Shown one piece after another: positions 35,859 through 44,323 of a stretch of 64,000 bases of DNA. Both the position numbers and the translations under genes were made by a program. The stretch comes from Melaminivora sp034675505 (GTDB lineage Bacteria > Pseudomonadota > Gammaproteobacteria > Burkholderiales > Burkholderiaceae_C), in contig JAUCDD010000025.1 in the NCBI GenBank assembly GCA_034675505.1, positions 248,001 to 312,000 of the forward strand. The letters are read 5' to 3'. The notes beneath the pieces are model-generated. The model was not told where the DNA came from, ran no database searches, and worked only from the letters and a program-made list of their open reading frames with translations. Each line of letters starts with the position of its first letter. The first letter of the stretch is position 1.

Positions 35859-36935
35859 TCAGTGCGGGAAGGGCCACACGCGCATCTTCTGCTTGCCGGT
35901 GGACCACAGCTTGGCCAGGCCGTGCGGCTCGACGATCAGGAACCAGACGATGAGCGCGCCGAAGATCATCAGCTCGGCGTGCGACAGGCCGGCGGTGGAG
36001 ATGCCGATGCCGAACAGGTTGAACAGCGGCGGCAGCACCTGGTTGAGGATGATGGGCAGCAGCACGATGAAGGCCGCGCCGAAGAAGCTGCCCATGATGG
36101 AGCCCAGCCCGCCGATGATCACCATGAACAGGAGGCGCAGCGAGACCTCCACCGAGAACGCCGCCGGCTCCCAGGCGCTCAGGTGCACGAAGGCCCACAG
36201 CGCGCCGGCCACGCCGATGATGAAGGAGCTCACGGCGAAGGCCGACAGCTTGGCGTACATCGGGCGGATGCCGATCACGGCGGCGGCGACGTCCATGTCG
36301 CGGATCGCCATCCACTCGCGCCCGATGGCGCCGCGCACCAGGTTCTTGGCCAAGAGGGCCAGCACGGCGAGCAGCGCCAGGCAGAACAGGTACTTGGACA
36401 TGGCGCTGTCCAGCGGCAGCCCCAGCACCTGCAGGTTGCTGACCGACACCGAGCCCGAGTCCGAGTTGTTGGTGAACCACTTGATGCGCAGGAACATCCA
36501 GTCGCTGAAGAACTGCGCGGCCAGCGTCGCCACGGCCAGGTACAGGCCCTTGACGCGCAGGCTGGGCAGGCCGAACAGGATGCCGAAGAAGGTGGCGCAC
36601 AGCCCGCCCAGGATCAGCGCCGGGATGAGCGGCATGCCGGGAAAGCGCACGAAGAAGTTGAACGCCCCGTAGGCCCCCACGGCCATGAAGGCGCCCGAGC
36701 CCAGCGAGATCTGCCCGCAGTAGCCCACCAGGATGTTCACCCCCAGGGCCGCCGTGGACATGATGACCAGCGGGATCAGGATGGCGCGGTACAGGTAATC
36801 GCTGGCCAGCAGCGGCACCAGGATGAAGGCGGCGGCGAGCAGCAGCAGGATGGCGATGCGATCCTGCGCGATCGGGAAGATCTGCTGGTCGGCGCGGTAG
36901 CTGGTCTTGAACTGGCCGTTCTCACGATAAAACAT
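35859..36935 (-). CDS. livM: ABC transporter permease, LivM type
   Basis: Inner-membrane permease of 358 residues with about nine helices. The LivM family core reads SLGSGAFMAVGAYGAFNF and LRVKGLYLAVATLAAQFF. GMPLIPALILGGLCATFFGILFGLPSLRV and FSVEVSLRLLFMVIIGGLGSIMGS are typical of HAAT permeases. The N terminus begins MFYRENGQFKTSYRADQQIFPI, a hydrophilic lead typical of this clade. Lies 67 bp upstream of the binding protein gene and 29 bp after the LivH-like gene. Confidence 0.92.
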   Translation of the reverse strand: MFYRENGQFKTSYRADQQIFPIAQDRIAILLLLAAAFILVPLLASDYLYRAILIPLVIMSTAALGVNILVGYCGQISLGSGAFMAVGAYGAFNFFVRFPGMPLIPALILGGLCATFFGILFGLPSLRVKGLYLAVATLAAQFFSDWMFLRIKWFTNNSDSGSVSVSNLQVLGLPLDSAMSKYLFCLALLAVLALLAKNLVRGAIGREWMAIRDMDVAAAVIGIRPMYAKLSAFAVSSFIIGVAGALWAFVHLSAWEPAAFSVEVSLRLLFMVIIGGLGSIMGSFFGAAFIVLLPIILNQVLPPLFNLFGIGISTAGLSHAELMIFGALIVWFLIVEPHGLAKLWSTGKQKMRVWPFPH

Positions 36936-36964
36936 GGCTTTTCCTCAGTCGTTGCGACGGCCCG

Positions 36965-37894
36965 TCACACGCGGTCAATAATCTTCTCGCCGAACAACCC
37001 CTGCGGCCGGAACAGCAGGAACACCAGCGCCAGCACGTAGGCGAACCAGATCTCGATGCCACCGCCCACGAACGGGCCCAGGTACACCTCCGAGAGCTTC
37101 TCGCCCACGCCGATGATCAGCCCGCCGATGATGGCGCCCGGCACCGAGGTCAGGCCCCCCAGGATCACCACCGGCAGCGCGCGCAGCGCCACGGTGGCCA
37201 GCGAGAACTGCACGCCCAGCTTGGAGCCCCAGATCACGCCCGCCACCAGCGCCACCACGCCGGCCACGCACCAGACGATGACCCAGATGTGGTTGAGCGG
37301 GATGCCGATGGACTGCGCCGCCTGGTGGTCGTCGGCCACGGCGCGCAGCGCGCGGCCGGTGCCGGTCTTCTGGAAGAACAGCGACAGCAGCACCACCAGC
37401 ACGGCGGCGATCAGCGCGGCGATCAGGTCTTCCTTGCTGACCAGCACGCCGCCCTCCAGCACCGACTCCAGGATGAACATGGGGTCCTTGGGCATGCCCA
37501 CGTCGATCTTGTAGATGTCGCTGCCGAACAGGCTCTGGCCCAGGCCTTCGAGGAAGTAGGTGATGCCCAGCGTGGCCATCAGGAGCGTCGCGCCCTCCTG
37601 GTTGACCAGGTGGCGCAGCACCAGGCGCTCGATGGCCCAGGCGACCGCGAACATGACAGCGCCGGCGGCCACGAAACCCACCACGTTGGCCAGGATCAGG
37701 TTGTCGATGCCGGTCCACTTGGGGAACCACTCGGCAAAGCGCGCCATGGCCAGCGCCGCGAACAGCACCATGGCGCCCTGCGCGAAGTTGAAGACGCCCG
37801 AGGCTTTGAAGATCAGCACGAACCCCAGGGCCACCAGCGCGTAGAGCATGCCGGCCATGAGGCCGCCGATGAAGGTTTCAAGAAAGAATGCCAT
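36965..37894 (-). CDS. livH: ABC transporter permease, LivH type
   Basis: Inner-membrane permease of 309 residues with about eight helices. The LivH signature appears as FIGGLMAGMLYALVALGFVLIFKASGVFNFAQGAM at the N terminus, and AVADDHQAAQSIGIPLNHI plus VVILGGLTSVPGAIIGGLIIGVGE later. It forms the transmembrane pore with LivM. Separated by 16 bp from the LivG-like gene upstream in the transcript, consistent with one operon. Confidence 0.93.
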   Translation of the reverse strand: MAFFLETFIGGLMAGMLYALVALGFVLIFKASGVFNFAQGAMVLFAALAMARFAEWFPKWTGIDNLILANVVGFVAAGAVMFAVAWAIERLVLRHLVNQEGATLLMATLGITYFLEGLGQSLFGSDIYKIDVGMPKDPMFILESVLEGGVLVSKEDLIAALIAAVLVVLLSLFFQKTGTGRALRAVADDHQAAQSIGIPLNHIWVIVWCVAGVVALVAGVIWGSKLGVQFSLATVALRALPVVILGGLTSVPGAIIGGLIIGVGEKLSEVYLGPFVGGGIEIWFAYVLALVFLLFRPQGLFGEKIIDRV

Positions 37895-37910
37895 TTGCGT
37901 TTGCCTCGCT

Positions 37911-38696
37911 TCAGTGCCCGGCGCCCAGGTAGGCGCGGATCACGTCCTCGTTGGCGCGCACTTCCTCGGGCGCGCCGTCGCCGATCTTCTTGCCGTAGTC
38001 CAGCACCACGACGCGGTCGGAGATGTCCATCACCACGCCCATGTCGTGCTCGATCAGCACGATGGTGGTGCCGAACTCGTCGTTGACGTCCAGGATGAAG
38101 CGGCTCATGTCCTGCTTTTCCTCGACGTTCATGCCAGCCATGGGCTCGTCCAGCAGCAGCACCTGCGGCTCCATGGCCAGGGCCCGGCCCAGGTCCACGC
38201 GCTTTTGCAGGCCGTAGGGCAGCTGGCCCACGGGCGTCTTGCGGTGCGCCTGGATCTCCAGGAAGTCGATGATGTGCTCGACGAACTCGCGGTGGCGGAT
38301 CTCTTCCTTTTCCGCCGGCCCGATGCGCAGCGCCTGCAGCAGCAGGTTGCTTTTGATCTTCAGGTTGCGCCCGGTCATGATGTTGTCGATCACGCTCATG
38401 CCCTTGAACAGCGCCAGGTTCTGGAAGGTGCGCGCCACGCCCATCTCGGCCACCTGGCGGCTGTTCATGTGCGAGAACGTCTTGCCGCGGAAGGTGATCG
38501 AGCCCTCCGAGGGCGTGTAGACGCCGTTGATGCAGTTGAGCATCGAGCTCTTGCCGGCGCCGTTGGGGCCGATGATCGAGCGGATCTCGTGCTCGCGCAC
38601 GTCGAACGAGATGTCCGTGAGCGCCTTCACGCCGCCAAAGCGCAGGCTGATGTTCTTGACGTCCAGGACGACGTCGCCAATCTTCTTGCTGGTCAT
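37911..38696 (-). CDS. livG: ABC transporter ATP-binding protein, LivG type
   Basis: Second ATPase of the importer, 261 residues. Walker A GPNGAGKSSMLNCINGVY, signature LPYGLQKRVDLGRALAM, Walker B PQVLLLDEPMAGMN, and a true switch histidine in VLIEHDMGVVMDISDR. The C-terminal ANEDVIRAYLG is the standard LivG end. It follows the acyl-CoA ligase gene by 24 bp, and starts the transporter part of the operon. Confidence 0.93.
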   Translation of the reverse strand: MTSKKIGDVVLDVKNISLRFGGVKALTDISFDVREHEIRSIIGPNGAGKSSMLNCINGVYTPSEGSITFRGKTFSHMNSRQVAEMGVARTFQNLALFKGMSVIDNIMTGRNLKIKSNLLLQALRIGPAEKEEIRHREFVEHIIDFLEIQAHRKTPVGQLPYGLQKRVDLGRALAMEPQVLLLDEPMAGMNVEEKQDMSRFILDVNDEFGTTIVLIEHDMGVVMDISDRVVVLDYGKKIGDGAPEEVRANEDVIRAYLGAGH

Positions 38697-38720
38697 GATG
38701 GGTGTGCTGGTCTCGGGGTG

Positions 38721-40658
38721 TCAGGCGGCGGCGCGCGCGTTGGCTGGATAAGTCTTGGCATCCACGAGCTTGAGCGTGGCGCTGACGGCCCCGGTGCGCC
38801 CGTCCTCGAACTTGACCTGCGTCTCGATGAACTGCTCGGGCCGGCCCGCGTACAGCGCATCGACCAGCACGCCGTACTTGTCGGCGATGAAGCCGCGGCG
38901 CACCTTGCGCGTGCGGGTGAGCTCGTCGTCGTCGGGGTCCAGCTCCTTGTGCAGCACCAGGAAGCGCGCCACCTGCGTGGCCGCCATGCCGTCCTCCGAC
39001 GCCAGGTCGGCGTTGACCTTGGCCACGCAGTCGGCGATCAGCTCCAGCACCTTGGGCTTGGAGGCCAGGTCGACATAGCCGCCGTAGGGCACGCCCTGGC
39101 GCTCGGCCCAGTTGCCCACGGCCTCGTAGTCGATGTTGATGAAGGCGCAGACCGTCTCGCGGCCGTTGCCGAAGCACACGGCTTCCTTGATGTGCGGGAA
39201 GAACTTGAGCTTGTTCTCGATGTAGTTGGGCGCGAACATCGCCCCGCCGGCCATCTTGCCCACGTCCTTGGCGCGGTCGATGATGCGCAGCTGGCCGTGC
39301 GCGTCGATCAGGCCGGCGTCGCCGGTCTTGAAGTAGCCGTTCTCGTCGATCACCTCGGCCGTGGCGTCCGGGCGCTTGTAGTACTCCTTGAGCACCGACA
39401 CGCCCTTGACCAGCACCTCGCCGTTGTCCCCGATCTTCAGCTCGATGCCGGGCGCCGCCGGGCCCACGCTGTCCAGGTGGACCTGGCCGTCGCGCTGCAG
39501 GCAGACGTAGGCGCAGGTCTCGGTCTGGCCGTACAGCTGCTTCAGGTTGATGCCGATGGAGCGGAAGAAGCGGAACAGGTCCGGCCCGATGGCCGCGCCT
39601 GCGGTATAGGCCACGCGGATGCGCGACAGGCCCATGACGTTGCGCAGCGGGCCGTAGATGGCGAGATCCGCCAGCTTGTATTTCAGGCGATCCAGCGCGC
39701 CCACCGGGCGGCCGTCCAGGATGTCCGAGCCGACGCGGCGCGCCAGCTGCATGCATTTGTCGAACAGCCAGCGCTTGGGGGCCGCGGCGTCCTCCATGCG
39801 GATGGACACCGAGGTCAGCATGCCCTCGAACACCCGCGGCGGCGCGAAGTAGTAGCTCGGGCCGATCTCGCGCATGTCGATGGACACGGTGCTGGCCGAC
39901 TCGGGGCAGTTGATGGTGAAGCCCGCCACCATCCACTGCGCGAACGAGAACAGGTGGTCGCCCACCCAGGCCGGGGGCAGGTAGGACAGCACGTTGTCGG
40001 CAGGGCCCAGGCGGTCCACCTCGATGCCGCCGCGCGCCGAGCCGATGAAGGCGTCGTGCGTCAGGCACACGCCCTTGGGCTTGCCGGTGGTGCCCGAGGT
40101 GTAGAGGATGACCGAGACATCGCTGCCCTGGATGCCGCCCAGCAGCGCGTCGAACACCCCCGGGTTGGCGCGGTCCCACTCGGCGCCGCGCGCCACCAGC
40201 TGCTCGGTGCTGATGAGGCCAGGCTGGTCATAGTGGCGCAGGCCGCGCGGGTCGTCATAGATGATGTGGCGCAGGCCGGACACGGTGCTCCGCACCTCCA
40301 GCAGCTTGTCCACCTGCTCCTGGTTCTCGGCGAAGGCGAACTCGATGCCCGCATCCTGCATCACGAAGCCCATTTCGGCGGCCACGGCGTCCTGGTACAG
40401 CGGAATGGGCACGCCGCCCACGCTTTGCACTGCCACGAAGCCCATGTAGACGTGCGGGCGGTTGTCGCTGATCAGCGCCAGGTTCTGCCCGCGCGAAAAG
40501 CCCAGCGACAGCAGGCCACAGGCCATGGCGCGCACCTCGGCGCTGGCAGCGCGCCAGCTCCAGGTCTGCCAGATGCCGTACTCTTTCTCGCGCAGCGCCG
40601 TGGCCTCGGGGCGCTCGGCCGCATGGCGCTGCAGCAGGTGGGGGAAGGTGCTCGTCAT
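38721..40658 (-). CDS. AMP-dependent acyl-CoA synthetase (long-chain-type), first gene of liv-like operon
   Basis: Cytoplasmic acyl-CoA ligase of 645 residues: activates a carboxylic acid via acyl-AMP. The AMP-binding P-loop is VILYTSGTTGKPKGVC at about residue 190, followed by LYGQTETCAYVC (A5), YFKTGDAGLID (A7/A8-like) and DRAKDVGKMAGGAMFAPNYIE near residue 480. AGGAAG precedes ATG 40658. As the first gene before LivGHMKF-type subunits, with a PaaK-like ligase last, it suggests that imported acids are trapped as CoA thioesters. Sequence style is that of long-chain or aromatic acid ligases; the substrate is not evident. Confidence 0.87.
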   Translation of the reverse strand: MTSTFPHLLQRHAAERPEATALREKEYGIWQTWSWRAASAEVRAMACGLLSLGFSRGQNLALISDNRPHVYMGFVAVQSVGGVPIPLYQDAVAAEMGFVMQDAGIEFAFAENQEQVDKLLEVRSTVSGLRHIIYDDPRGLRHYDQPGLISTEQLVARGAEWDRANPGVFDALLGGIQGSDVSVILYTSGTTGKPKGVCLTHDAFIGSARGGIEVDRLGPADNVLSYLPPAWVGDHLFSFAQWMVAGFTINCPESASTVSIDMREIGPSYYFAPPRVFEGMLTSVSIRMEDAAAPKRWLFDKCMQLARRVGSDILDGRPVGALDRLKYKLADLAIYGPLRNVMGLSRIRVAYTAGAAIGPDLFRFFRSIGINLKQLYGQTETCAYVCLQRDGQVHLDSVGPAAPGIELKIGDNGEVLVKGVSVLKEYYKRPDATAEVIDENGYFKTGDAGLIDAHGQLRIIDRAKDVGKMAGGAMFAPNYIENKLKFFPHIKEAVCFGNGRETVCAFINIDYEAVGNWAERQGVPYGGYVDLASKPKVLELIADCVAKVNADLASEDGMAATQVARFLVLHKELDPDDDELTRTRKVRRGFIADKYGVLVDALYAGRPEQFIETQVKFEDGRTGAVSATLKLVDAKTYPANARAAA

Positions 40659-40754
40659 GTCCGCTTCCTGTCGGTTCGGGGGCGTTGGCGCCGTGTCGCC
40701 GACCCTTGCGGGAGGCGGGGCGCTATCGGATTGGCGGCAATAGTAGGAATGACT

Positions 40755-40784
40755 TTGACGCCATCTTGTCTGCACAACGACAAT
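40755..40784 (+). promoter_or_regulatory. Candidate sigma-70 promoter for gspA
   Basis: TTGACG (40755-40760) and GACAAT (40779-40784) are 18 bp apart, close to the -35/-10 consensus, about 100 bp before the gspA start at 40882. It lies in the 223-bp divergent gap between the acyl-CoA synthetase and gspA. A minus-strand TACTAT near 40738-40743 may be the -10 of the ligase operon. Confidence 0.4.
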
Positions 40785-40881
40785 TTCGGGGTAAATCCCG
40801 AGGGGTCAAACCCTGCAGTCGCGCCCGCCGCCGACATGCGCCGCCCCGCCGCCGCCCCCTGCCACCCTCTATCCTCACGCC

Positions 40882-42597
40882 ATGTACGCCCCGTTTTTCG
40901 GCCTGGAGCGGCCGCCGTTCTCCATCGCGCCCGACCCTCGCTACCTGTTCATGAGCGAGCGCCACCGCGAGGCGCTGGCGCACCTGCTGTACGGGCTGGG
41001 CGCGGGCGGCGGCTTCGTGCTGCTCACCGGCGAGATCGGCACCGGCAAGACCACCGTCTGCCGGTGCTTCCTGGAGCAGGTGCCGGACAGCTGCAACGTC
41101 GCCTACATCTTCAACCCGCGCCTGACCGTGCCCGAGCTGCTGCGCTCGATCTGCGACGAGTTCGGCGTGGCGCACCGCCCGGCCGTGCCCGGCGCCGAGA
41201 CGGTCAAGGACTGCATCGACCCGCTCAATGAATTCCTGCTGCGCGCGCACGCCGCCGGGCGCTCCAGCGTGCTGGTCATCGACGAGGCGCAAAGCCTGGC
41301 GCTGGACGTGCTGGAGCAGCTGCGCCTGCTGACCAACCTGGAGACCAGCGAGCGCAAGCTGCTGCAGATCATCCTGATCGGCCAGCCCGAACTGCGCGCC
41401 ATGGTGGCGCACCCCCGGCTGGAGCAGCTGGCGCAGCGCGTGATCGCGCGCTACCACCTGGGGCCCCTGAGCCGGGCCGAGACCGCGCAATACGTCGCCC
41501 ACCGCCTGGCCGTGGCCGGCCTGCGCGGGCCGCTGCCGCTGGGGCGCCGGGCGCTGGCCCGGGTGTTTGCGCTGACCGGCGGCGTGCCCCGGCGCATCAA
41601 CCTGCTGTGCGACCGCGCCCTGCTGGGCGCCTACAGCCGGGGCGAGCGCCAGGTGCACCCGGGCACGCTGCGCCAGGCGGCGCGCGAGGCCTTCGGCACG
41701 CCCGCCGCCCCGCGCAGCCGCAGCCCGGCGGCGGCCGGCGCGCGGCGCTGGGGGATCGCCGCCGCCGGCGTGCTGGCCGGCGCTGCCGCGGCGCTGGCGC
41801 TGGTGTGGCGCCTGGGCGCCTGGCCGGGCGGTGCGGCGCCCGCCGCCCGGCCCGCTGCGGCAGCGGCCGCAGCCCCCAAGCCCGCTGCAGCCGCCCCGGC
41901 CGCGGCAACGGCTGCGCCTGCCGCGCTGCCGCCCACGCCGCCCGCTCCGCCTCCGCCGCCCGCCCCGCCGACGCTGGCGCAATTCCTGGCGGCCCAGCCC
42001 CCTGCCGACAAGGGCGAGGCGCCGGCATGGCGCGTGCTGGCGCAGGCCTGGTCGGCCGAAGTGCCCGCCAGCGCGCCCGATGCCTGCGCCGCGCTGGCGG
42101 CCGAGGGCCTGCGCTGCTTTCGCACGCACCGCGCCAGCCTGGGCCTGCTGCGCCTGATCGACCGCCCGGTGCTGCTGACGCTGCACGCTGCCGAAGGCGA
42201 TGCGGCGGGCCAGCTGGTGCTGCTGCAGGCCCTGGTGGGCGAGCGCGCCTGGCTGGCCGGCGCCGGCGGCGCCCGCCTGAGCGTGCCCCTGGCCGAACTG
42301 GCGCCGCTGTGGCATGGCGACATCGCCACGCTGTGGCGGGCGCCGGCCAACCTGCCGGCCTCGGGCGACGTGCTGGCCAGCAGCGCCGCCACCGCCTGGC
42401 TGGACCGGCAGCTGGCGCGCGCCAGCAGCACCCCGGTGCCGGCGCGCGGCCTGGGCAGCGCGGCGCGGCGCGCCCGCATCCACCAGTTCCAGCTGGCCCA
42501 GGGCCTGACGCCCGACGGCCAGGCCGGCCCCCTGACCCTGATGCTGCTCAACCGCGCCACCGGTGTGCAGGAACCACGGCTGCAACGCCCAGACTGA
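40882..42597 (+). CDS. gspA: GspA/ExeA-like AAA ATPase of type II secretion
   Basis: Inner-membrane ATPase of 571 residues that, with GspB, opens the peptidoglycan for assembly of the type II secretin. The ExeA opening MYAPFFGLERPPFSIAPDPRYLF is exact for the family. Walker A GEIGTGKTT is at residues 50-58 and Walker B SSVLVIDEAQ near 130-137. A single membrane helix lies at about 290-312, then an alanine/proline-rich periplasmic linker, and a C-terminal peptidoglycan-binding-like segment IHQFQLAQGLTPDGQAGPLTLMLLN. The stop is 2 bp before gspB. No other gsp genes are in the window. Confidence 0.88.
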   Translation: MYAPFFGLERPPFSIAPDPRYLFMSERHREALAHLLYGLGAGGGFVLLTGEIGTGKTTVCRCFLEQVPDSCNVAYIFNPRLTVPELLRSICDEFGVAHRPAVPGAETVKDCIDPLNEFLLRAHAAGRSSVLVIDEAQSLALDVLEQLRLLTNLETSERKLLQIILIGQPELRAMVAHPRLEQLAQRVIARYHLGPLSRAETAQYVAHRLAVAGLRGPLPLGRRALARVFALTGGVPRRINLLCDRALLGAYSRGERQVHPGTLRQAAREAFGTPAAPRSRSPAAAGARRWGIAAAGVLAGAAAALALVWRLGAWPGGAAPAARPAAAAAAAPKPAAAAPAAATAAPAALPPTPPAPPPPPAPPTLAQFLAAQPPADKGEAPAWRVLAQAWSAEVPASAPDACAALAAEGLRCFRTHRASLGLLRLIDRPVLLTLHAAEGDAAGQLVLLQALVGERAWLAGAGGARLSVPLAELAPLWHGDIATLWRAPANLPASGDVLASSAATAWLDRQLARASSTPVPARGLGSAARRARIHQFQLAQGLTPDGQAGPLTLMLLNRATGVQEPRLQRPD

Positions 42598-42599
42598 CC

Positions 42600-43349
42600 A
42601 TGTCCTACATCCTCGATGCGCTGCGGCGTGCCCAGGCCGAACGCAGCCGGGGCGACATGCCCGGCCTGCACACCCCGGCCCCCAGCCTGGCCGAGCTGCC
42701 GGCGGCGCGCGCGCCGGCTTTTGCCGTCGCGCCCTGGCTGGCTGCGGCCGCGCTGCTGGCGCTGGGCCTGGGCGCCGGCGGCTGGTGGCTGGGGCGCGCC
42801 GCCGCGCCGGCCGCGCCAGCCCTGGCCGCAGCGCCCCAGCCCGGGGCTGCCGCGCCGGCGCCGCCGGCCATCGCCCCGCCCGTCGCGCCGCCCGCCGCGC
42901 CCCCCCCCTGGCCGAGCCTCCCCTGGCGGCCCCGCCCACCGCCGCGCCCCCTGGCCGCGCCGCGCCCGCGCCCCGCCGCGCCGGCGCCGGCGCCCGCCCA
43001 GGCGGCGCAGCCGGCCCCGGCGCCGGCCAAGGCGCAGCCCCAGCCGCCCTCCCAGCGCGAAGCCGCGCCGCCTGCGCCGCCAGGCGAGGCGCACGGCGCG
43101 GGCCGGCCGGCGGCGCCCACCGTGTTCGCCCAGGCCGACCTGCCGCCCGCCGTGCGCGAGCAGCTGCCCACGCTGCAGCTGGCCGGCATCACCTACTCCA
43201 GCAACCCCCTGCACCGCATGGCCATCGTCAACGGCCAGGTGCTGCACGAGGGCGAGCAGGCCGCGCCCGGCCTGGTGCTGGAGCGCATAGAGCCCGGCCG
43301 CGCCGTCTGGCTGTTTCGCGGCTACCGCTGGGCGCTGGCGGCGCAGTGA
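42600..43349 (+). CDS. gspB: GspB/ExeB-like general secretion pathway protein
   Basis: Partner of GspA, 249 residues: MSYILDALRRAQAERSRGDMPGLH is the standard GspB N terminus, followed by one membrane helix (about 43-65), a long proline/alanine linker (70-175), and the periplasmic GspB domain PTLQLAGITYSSNPLHRMAIVNGQVLHEGEQ...LVLERIEPGRAVWLFRGYRW. A run of eight C near 42905 and a shift in linker style (PPWPSLPWRPRPPPRP) may mark a pair of compensating errors, since the alternative frame there reads PLAEPPLAAPPTAAPPGRAAP. Start overlaps closely with the gspA stop. Confidence 0.88.
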   Translation: MSYILDALRRAQAERSRGDMPGLHTPAPSLAELPAARAPAFAVAPWLAAAALLALGLGAGGWWLGRAAAPAAPALAAAPQPGAAAPAPPAIAPPVAPPAAPPPWPSLPWRPRPPPRPLAAPRPRPAAPAPAPAQAAQPAPAPAKAQPQPPSQREAAPPAPPGEAHGAGRPAAPTVFAQADLPPAVREQLPTLQLAGITYSSNPLHRMAIVNGQVLHEGEQAAPGLVLERIEPGRAVWLFRGYRWALAAQ

Positions 43350-43362
43350 GATGGGTAAATGC

Positions 43363-43424
43363 CACTTTTCAAGCAAAAGCCGCCTCTTGCCGGCGCCAAT
43401 GAACGAGATATAGCTATCAAAATG
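43363..43424 (+). repeat. Dispersed ~60-bp element, copy C
   Basis: Reads ACTTTTCAAGCAAAAGCC, CTTGCCGGCGCCAATG, ATATAGCTATCAAAATGG, the best match to the family consensus in the window. It lies between the gspB stop and the Crp/Fnr regulator gene. Confidence 0.85.
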
Positions 43425-43498
43425 GTAGTAACCCGGGCGCCGGCCGCGCTGGTATGCCCGGGGCCCGCGCGCGCCGCCGGGGCGGCACACTGCGTGCC

Positions 43499-44323
43499 AT
43501 GACGCAAGACGCCCCGCTGCACCAGCGCCGCCGCGCCCCCACCGCCGAGGAGCTGGACGGCATTCCCTGGCTGTCGCACCTGCTGGCCCACGAGCGCGAG
43601 CGCGCCGTGGCGGCGATCGCCGTGGGCGACGCGCGCGCCGGCGACTATGTGTGCCGCATGGGCCGCCCGGTGACCTACTGGTTCGGGTTGGTCGAGGGCC
43701 TGCTCAAGATGAGCGCCGACAACGCCGAGGGCCTGACCATGACCTTCACCGGCGTGCCGCCCGGGGGCTGGTTTGGCGAGGGCACGGTGCTCAAGCGCGA
43801 GCCCTACCGCTACAACATCCAGGCCCTCAGGAAAAGCACCGTGGCGGGCCTGCCCTGCGACACCTTCCATTGGCTGCTGGACCACTCCATCGGCTTCAAC
43901 CGCTTCGTGATGAACCAGCTCAACGAGCGGCTGGGGCAGTTCATCTCCGCGCGCGAGATCGACCGCATGAACCGCCCCGACCTGCGCGTGGCGCGCAGCC
44001 TGGCGGCGCTGTTCAACCCCGTGCTGTATCCCGGCATGGGCGCCGTGCTGCGCATCACCCAGCAGGAGCTGGCCTACCTGGTCGGGCTGTCGCGCCAGCG
44101 CGTGAACGAGGCGCTGACTTTCCTGGAGCGCCAGCAGGTGATCCGCGTCGAATACGGCGGGCTGCGCGTGCTGGACCTGCAGGCGCTGCGCGCCGGGCAG
44201 TTCGCCGACGGCAGCGACCTGGCGCCGCCAGCCGGCGGCGGCCGGCGCGCGCGACAATACGCGCCATGTCCGACCGGCCTTCCCGCACCCCCGCGCCAGC
44301 AGACGCGGCCCGACCCCGCCTGA
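43499..44323 (+). CDS. Crp/Fnr family transcriptional regulator
   Basis: Regulator of 274 residues: a cyclic-nucleotide-binding-like beta barrel (about 40-150; GDYVCRMGRPVTYWFGLVEGLLKMS, GVPPGGWFGEGTVLK) and a C-terminal winged helix (about 170-230; TQQELAYLVGLSRQRVNEALTFLERQQVIRVEYGGLRV). The N terminus lacks the cysteine cluster of FNR, so it does not sense oxygen through an iron-sulphur cluster. The last 40 residues are disordered and overlap the start of the pseudouridine synthase gene by 58 bp. Effector and targets are unknown. Confidence 0.88.
   Translation: MTQDAPLHQRRRAPTAEELDGIPWLSHLLAHERERAVAAIAVGDARAGDYVCRMGRPVTYWFGLVEGLLKMSADNAEGLTMTFTGVPPGGWFGEGTVLKREPYRYNIQALRKSTVAGLPCDTFHWLLDHSIGFNRFVMNQLNERLGQFISAREIDRMNRPDLRVARSLAALFNPVLYPGMGAVLRITQQELAYLVGLSRQRVNEALTFLERQQVIRVEYGGLRVLDLQALRAGQFADGSDLAPPAGGGRRARQYAPCPTGLPAPPRQQTRPDPA

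Noticed and set aside
42895..42975. Compensating frameshift pair in gspB linker
   Set aside because: The alternative frame looks slightly more natural after the C run, but the linker is low complexity and both readings are plausible, so I left the frame unbroken.
43411..43424. FNR-like half sites (ATAGCTATCAAAA, TTTTGATAGC) upstream of several genes
   Set aside because: All belong to the dispersed element's conserved right end and none forms a full TTGATnnnnATCAA site; the copy in srkA (TTGTTGCTATCAA) is also one base short in spacing. Their presence inside coding regions argues against a regulator site.
43499..43640. FNR/ANR identity for the Crp/Fnr regulator
   Set aside because: The N-terminal cysteine cluster needed for an oxygen-labile iron-sulphur cluster is absent, so it is not the nar operon's FNR.
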